Positions 60,130 to 64,000 of a DNA stretch of 64,000 nt are shown piece after piece. The translations under genes were made by a program, and so were the position numbers. Below the pieces are notes generated by a model. It was given only the letters and a program-made list of their open reading frames with translations. It was not told the origin of the DNA and did not search any database. The DNA is from UBA6163 sp031411655 (GTDB lineage Bacteria > Planctomycetota > Planctomycetia > Pirellulales > Pirellulaceae), in the NCBI GenBank assembly GCA_031411655.1, contig JANOBM010000301.1:62001-126000 (forward strand), written 5' to 3'. Position 1 is the first letter of the stretch. Each line of letters starts with the position of its first letter.

Positions 60130-63100
60130 GTGAAACGAGGCACCTCGCAACCCAAGTCACGGCAACAGGCACGACCTACGTCGAAGATACGACGCCGACA
60201 GTTGTTGATGGAGGGCTTAGAACAGCGCCATTTAATGGCTGGCGGTATCGGTGGTACCGGAACAAGTCCTGATAGTGGCATTGGACTGATCGACGATGTT
60301 TCTCCAAGGAACATTGGCGCCGTCGGGGTCGATGCGTTTCGATTTACGGAACGTGAATTGTCCACCGGTCGCGGCTTAAACGACGCCATTCAAACGGCTG
60401 AACTTGTTCCACTGGGAACGTCGATTGGGCAGCAGCACACGGTCGACATTACGGGCGCCCTGCCGTTGATTCAGTCCGGTGGATTGACAGGCAATCTTCC
60501 CGAAGACCAAGACTATTTTGCATTTGATTTGCGAGCGGGCGATATTCTTGACATCGCTGGGACGGGAGCCGTTGGTGGTTTCGACGTATTTTATGCGAAT
60601 GGGAGACGCTGGTTTGCGACCGAAACCAGCCAAGCGATTCTTTATCCATCAGCATCGCCATTGCAGACGCTTGGCAATGCCATCGCCGCACAAATCGTCC
60701 CGGAGACTGGGCGTTACTTCCTTCGAGTTGCCAGTAGAGGGCAAGGTACAGCCTATACCCTTGGCCTGCGTGTCTATCGACCCGTGTTGGAGCAACAACC
60801 GGTTGGAACCAAGCAGAAGGTCTTCCTCGATTTCGACGGAATCACAATCGCCGCTTCGGAATTTGGTGCTCCGCTTCCTGGGACGATCCGAGTGCCTTCT
60901 CTGGCGGATTCTCTCACCGTACTCAATTTGCAGCCCCGTGATGAGTCACGTCTGATTGATTTAACCGTCGCCGAGGTAAAGAAACAGTTTGCGAGCGCTG
61001 GTCTCTTTGGAACCAACGGAGCGATCGACCGAACGGGCATTGCAGGTCAATTCGGTGTTGAGGTACTCAACAGTCGCGATCACGCTGATCCCGGCAATGA
61101 TCCCTATACGACCAGAATCTTAATCGGTGGGACCGCAGCCACCTACTTCGCGCTGAATGTGCTTGGAAGGGCCCAAAGCGTTGACATTGGAAACTTCGAC
61201 CCAAGCGAGCTTGTTTTTGTAACGGTCGAATCATTTGAAGGTCCCGCGACTTCAGCGCCGATATCGAACGGGTCGAGTGTGCTTGAAGCGATCAGTACGC
61301 TATTGGCTACAGTTGTTACCCATGAAGCAGGGCATTCGTTTGGCCTTCGCCATACGAATTCAACCAATAATGTTCCGTCGATTATCGATTCTGGCGGACC
61401 CCAGTCGATTCTCAATGGTTTGGGAGTTGGTCTCGATGGTATCTACGGTACAGAAGATGACATTCCGATCATTTTCCCGGATTCGGATCAATTCGAACCC
61501 GCTGAAGGATTCATCGGAAACTCACGTGTCGCGGCGAGCCTTTCGTGGGCGTTAGCGACCGGTAAAGTTGGAAACTCGGTGACAGGAACCGTCTTCGGCG
61601 ATTTGAATCAGAACGGGAGTCTTGGGACCGGCGAATCAGGCTTGGCCGGTGTAACGGTATTTGTAGACCGCGACAATGATTCAGTACTGGATGCGGGGGA
61701 ATCGTCCGCGATCACCAATAGCAGCGGTTTGTATTCACTGGCGCTCGGCGCTGGCACCTACCAGATTGTCGCGATCGCACCGGCGAGTTTTTCTCCCGCT
61801 ACTTCGTCCAAATCGGTGACCGTTGGAACCAACGGCGCGAGCAATATCAATTTTGGATTCAATCGTGTTTTCGCGGACATCACCGGTACCAAGTGGGCCG
61901 ATCTTGATGGCAATGGAATCAAAGATTTAGGCGAGCCAGGCATCGGCGGCGTATTCATTTATCTGGATCTCGACGGCGACGATCGGATCGATATCGGCGA
62001 ACCTCGCGCAATCACGGCCGCAAACGGAAACTACTCGATCAATTTCCCTGGTCCAGGCACCTACACGATTCGTGAAGTCGTGGATCCCGGTTTCGAACAA
62101 ACCTTCCCTGCTAGCGGCGAGCACGTCGTTGTTTTCAATGGCGTGACTCTTGGAAACAACTTCAACTTTGGAAACCTTCCGTCTCTTGATTTCGGCGACG
62201 CACCGGACACCTACAAGACGTCGCTTGTTTCAGGTGGTCCCAGCCACGGCTTGCTTGCCGGGATTTCTCTCGGCGGTGCACCGGACCGTGAGCTCGATGG
62301 AAGACCCTCCGCCGGAGCGGACGGCGATGATATCGCTGGCGTCCTCGGGGCTGGCGGATTGGCTGTGGACGATGAAGATGGCGTTCGCTTGTTAACGCCG
62401 ATTGGCCCAGGCGCAAATGCATCGTTTGAAGTCACGCTCACCAACACCACGGGACAAACCGGTTATCTTCAAGCGTGGTTCGATTTCAACCGCGATGGTG
62501 ATTACAGCGACGCGAACGAGAACGTGATTCAAGATGTCACTCGTACGGCTGGCATCAATATTTTCGACATCGCCATTCCTTCAACGGTCACGCCTGGTGC
62601 ATTGTACACGCGGTTCCGTTACAGCCTCACACAGGGTGTTGGTATCGGTGGGCAGGTCACTGCTGGCGAGGTAGAAGATCATCTGTTTAACGTTCAAGCG
62701 TCTGCGAAGCTTGCCAACGACGATTCGTTCCCGGTCACTCGCAGCAGTCAATCGAATTCGCTTGCGGTGCTCGCAAATGACTTTGAGACGCCAACCAGTC
62801 AGCTTCGTGTGACATCGCTTGACCGTTTCGCGCTAAACACTCGCGGAGCCATCTCGATCGCGCAAGGAGGCCGTGCCGTTCTTTACACGCCGCCAGTTGG
62901 CTTTACGGGACGTGATTCGTTTGTCTATACGGTGACTTCGGCATCGGGGCAAACTGCGACCGCGACAGTCACGGTCAACGTTTCGTTCCTAAGCGACGTG
63001 CCGATCGCCATCGACGACTCGTTTGAAGCCAGCGAGGGTGTAAATAACATCGCCTTCAATGTCCTTGATAATGACGTTCCTAGTCGAACCGGTGGCATTC

Positions 63101-64000
63101 AGATCATCTCGGTGACGCCAGGCACACAAGGCGGGCAGACCTCATTGGCCGGCGGTAATCAAACCGTTCGTTACACCCCGCGCCCTGGTTTTAATGGCAC
63201 CGAAGAATTCATCTATTCGATCAGTGATACCGCTGGAAACATCAGTTCTGCGACGGTTACGGTCAACTTGCTTCCCGGTTCACGAAATGACGATGTCGTG
63301 GCTTACTCGGTTGGATTCTTTGATCCCGTCAACAACACGCCGATCACGAACGTGCAAGTTGGCGATGAGTTTTTAGTTCGCGTGACCGTCGAAGATTTGC
63401 GTGCGGCCTTGTCCAACAGCGGTGTATTCTCCGCGTTCATTGACCTGCTCTACACCGATGAATTGGTGGCAGCGGTTCCATCGACCAATAATCCTTCATT
63501 CAACTTCGACATTCAGTTTGGGACGCAGTTCCAAAGTGAGTTTGGATTGGCTGGCGGTGATGCCAATACGCCCGGCATTTTCAATGAAGTAGGCTCGCAA
63601 GGTAACGATGCTTCCACTTCGCGACCAAACGAAGGTCCTATCGAGCTGTTCACTCTCAAAATGCAGGCGGTGGCACCGGGTATCGCTGTCTTCGCAAGCA
63701 ATCCGGCAGATGTGGCCGAAAACGAAACCACATTGTTCAATCGCCAAACCGCAGTCACTGTTCCTGAATTACGACTCGGAATGGCCGAACTTGTGATTGC
63801 ACCCTCCGGGACCAATTTCACGTCTGCCGTGGATGATTCCTACCCCACGGGGATCGATGATCTGGGGCGCGTGATCACCGGTGGAGTTGCTTCCACGCTC
63901 AACGTTACCCGAAACGATAATCTCGGACCTACGGGCGTCATTGATGAATTCGTGATCCTTACTCAGCCTACTCGAGGTGTGGTCACAAAAGGCGCGAACA
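60130..64000 (+). CDS. Giant secreted multi-domain protein (partial, 3' end beyond the window)
   Basis: The frame stays open from GTG to the window edge (1290 codons). The basic N-terminus ends GLEQRHLMAGG, the planctomycete 'LE-x-R-x-L' secretion motif. Domains in order: PPC-like (about 116-217); a metalloprotease-like region with HEAGHSFGLRH at 398-408 (the HExxHxxGxxH zinc motif of metzincins); two SdrD_B-like units (about 483-560 and 582-680, GTVFGDLNQNGSLG and GTKWADLDGNGIKD); a GEVED domain (about 697-855); two cadherin-like repeats (860-953, 957-1047); a cohesin-like unit (about 1054-1223); and the start of another cadherin-like repeat. Size and layout fit a cell-surface or secreted adhesin/protease. 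An ATG at 60208 is an alternative start but would lose the basic leader. Confidence 0.88.
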   Translation, partial: MKRGTSQPKSRQQARPTSKIRRRQLLMEGLEQRHLMAGGIGGTGTSPDSGIGLIDDVSPRNIGAVGVDAFRFTERELSTGRGLNDAIQTAELVPLGTSIGQQHTVDITGALPLIQSGGLTGNLPEDQDYFAFDLRAGDILDIAGTGAVGGFDVFYANGRRWFATETSQAILYPSASPLQTLGNAIAAQIVPETGRYFLRVASRGQGTAYTLGLRVYRPVLEQQPVGTKQKVFLDFDGITIAASEFGAPLPGTIRVPSLADSLTVLNLQPRDESRLIDLTVAEVKKQFASAGLFGTNGAIDRTGIAGQFGVEVLNSRDHADPGNDPYTTRILIGGTAATYFALNVLGRAQSVDIGNFDPSELVFVTVESFEGPATSAPISNGSSVLEAISTLLATVVTHEAGHSFGLRHTNSTNNVPSIIDSGGPQSILNGLGVGLDGIYGTEDDIPIIFPDSDQFEPAEGFIGNSRVAASLSWALATGKVGNSVTGTVFGDLNQNGSLGTGESGLAGVTVFVDRDNDSVLDAGESSAITNSSGLYSLALGAGTYQIVAIAPASFSPATSSKSVTVGTNGASNINFGFNRVFADITGTKWADLDGNGIKDLGEPGIGGVFIYLDLDGDDRIDIGEPRAITAANGNYSINFPGPGTYTIREVVDPGFEQTFPASGEHVVVFNGVTLGNNFNFGNLPSLDFGDAPDTYKTSLVSGGPSHGLLAGISLGGAPDRELDGRPSAGADGDDIAGVLGAGGLAVDDEDGVRLLTPIGPGANASFEVTLTNTTGQTGYLQAWFDFNRDGDYSDANENVIQDVTRTAGINIFDIAIPSTVTPGALYTRFRYSLTQGVGIGGQVTAGEVEDHLFNVQASAKLANDDSFPVTRSSQSNSLAVLANDFETPTSQLRVTSLDRFALNTRGAISIAQGGRAVLYTPPVGFTGRDSFVYTVTSASGQTATATVTVNVSFLSDVPIAIDDSFEASEGVNNIAFNVLDNDVPSRTGGIQIISVTPGTQGGQTSLAGGNQTVRYTPRPGFNGTEEFIYSISDTAGNISSATVTVNLLPGSRNDDVVAYSVGFFDPVNNTPITNVQVGDEFLVRVTVEDLRAALSNSGVFSAFIDLLYTDELVAAVPSTNNPSFNFDIQFGTQFQSEFGLAGGDANTPGIFNEVGSQGNDASTSRPNEGPIELFTLKMQAVAPGIAVFASNPADVAENETTLFNRQTAVTVPELRLGMAELVIAPSGTNFTSAVDDSYPTGIDDLGRVITGGVASTLNVTRNDNLGPTGVIDEFVILTQPTRGVVTKGAN

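Noticed and set aside
1..64000. CRISPR arrays, insertion sequences, tRNA or rRNA genes
   Set aside because: I saw no regularly spaced repeats, transposase-like frames or terminal inverted repeats, and no tRNA or rRNA signature; absence by eye is not proof.

Overview
The window looks like chromosome of a planctomycete of the Rhodopirellula/Pirellulaceae type. This rests on a family set that I recognise: a DUF1559 prepilin-like protein, a BBP7-type outer-membrane protein, GYF_2 and YdjY proteins, a DUF4404 protein, and a giant secreted protein whose basic N-terminus carries the planctomycete LE-x-R-x-L-x-A motif. Base composition is moderate, many genes lack a clear Shine-Dalgarno site, and genes are mostly single or in short operons on both strands. 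No rRNA, tRNA, CRISPR array, insertion sequence or prophage was seen.

Layout. 1-9.1 kb: the 5' end of a leftward gene, threonine aldolase, a GT-C-type membrane glycosyltransferase, a di-haem cytochrome, an ECF sigma factor, a GYF_2 membrane protein, a DUF1559 protein, a small lipoprotein and a DUF533/TerB-like protein. 9.2-16.7 kb: a GT2-like protein, a TPR lipoprotein, then a block of a secreted beta-rich subunit, a strong terminator, a lipoprotein secretin and a secreted multi-domain Ig-like protein, followed by a PEP-CTERM nidogen-like protein. 17-23.1 kb: serine biosynthesis (serC, serA), a low-molecular-weight phosphatase directly after serA, small hypotheticals, pterin-4a-carbinolamine dehydratase and a YdjY protein. 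23.3-30.3 kb: a large hypothetical, an RND efflux adaptor/permease pair and a gene interrupted by an in-frame amber codon. 30.5-43.7 kb: dusB, malQ, a CelD-type acetyltransferase, a methyltransferase, a three-gene leftward operon (DUF4404, a kinase-ATPase fusion, a GT-C protein), 6-phosphofructokinase and an orphan histidine kinase.

43.8-47.5 kb: a small hypothetical and a leftward cpaF-tadB-tadC block for type IV pilus/Tad assembly, without pilin, prepilin peptidase or its own secretin. 48-53.6 kb: a rightward five-gene operon (FAD oxidoreductase, DUF1365, two cyclopropane-synthase-like methyltransferases, DUF1295), which I read as a fatty-acyl-modifying pathway. 53.6-57.5 kb: an HDOD protein and two planctomycete-type membrane hypotheticals with overlapping 3' ends. 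58.1-64 kb: a BBP7-like protein with a glycine/cysteine-rich segment, and the first 1,290 codons of a giant secreted protein with a zinc-protease motif, SdrD_B-like, GEVED, cadherin-like and cohesin-like domains. That last gene runs off the right edge.

The best candidate for something undescribed is the 11.8-15.9 kb block: a fimbrial-subunit-like protein, a secretin and a protein resembling pilus chaperones or other Ig-fold N-terminal domains, with no usher. The kinase operon, the fatty-acid operon and the giant protease are the next most interesting. All functional links come from reading motifs by eye; no search was run.
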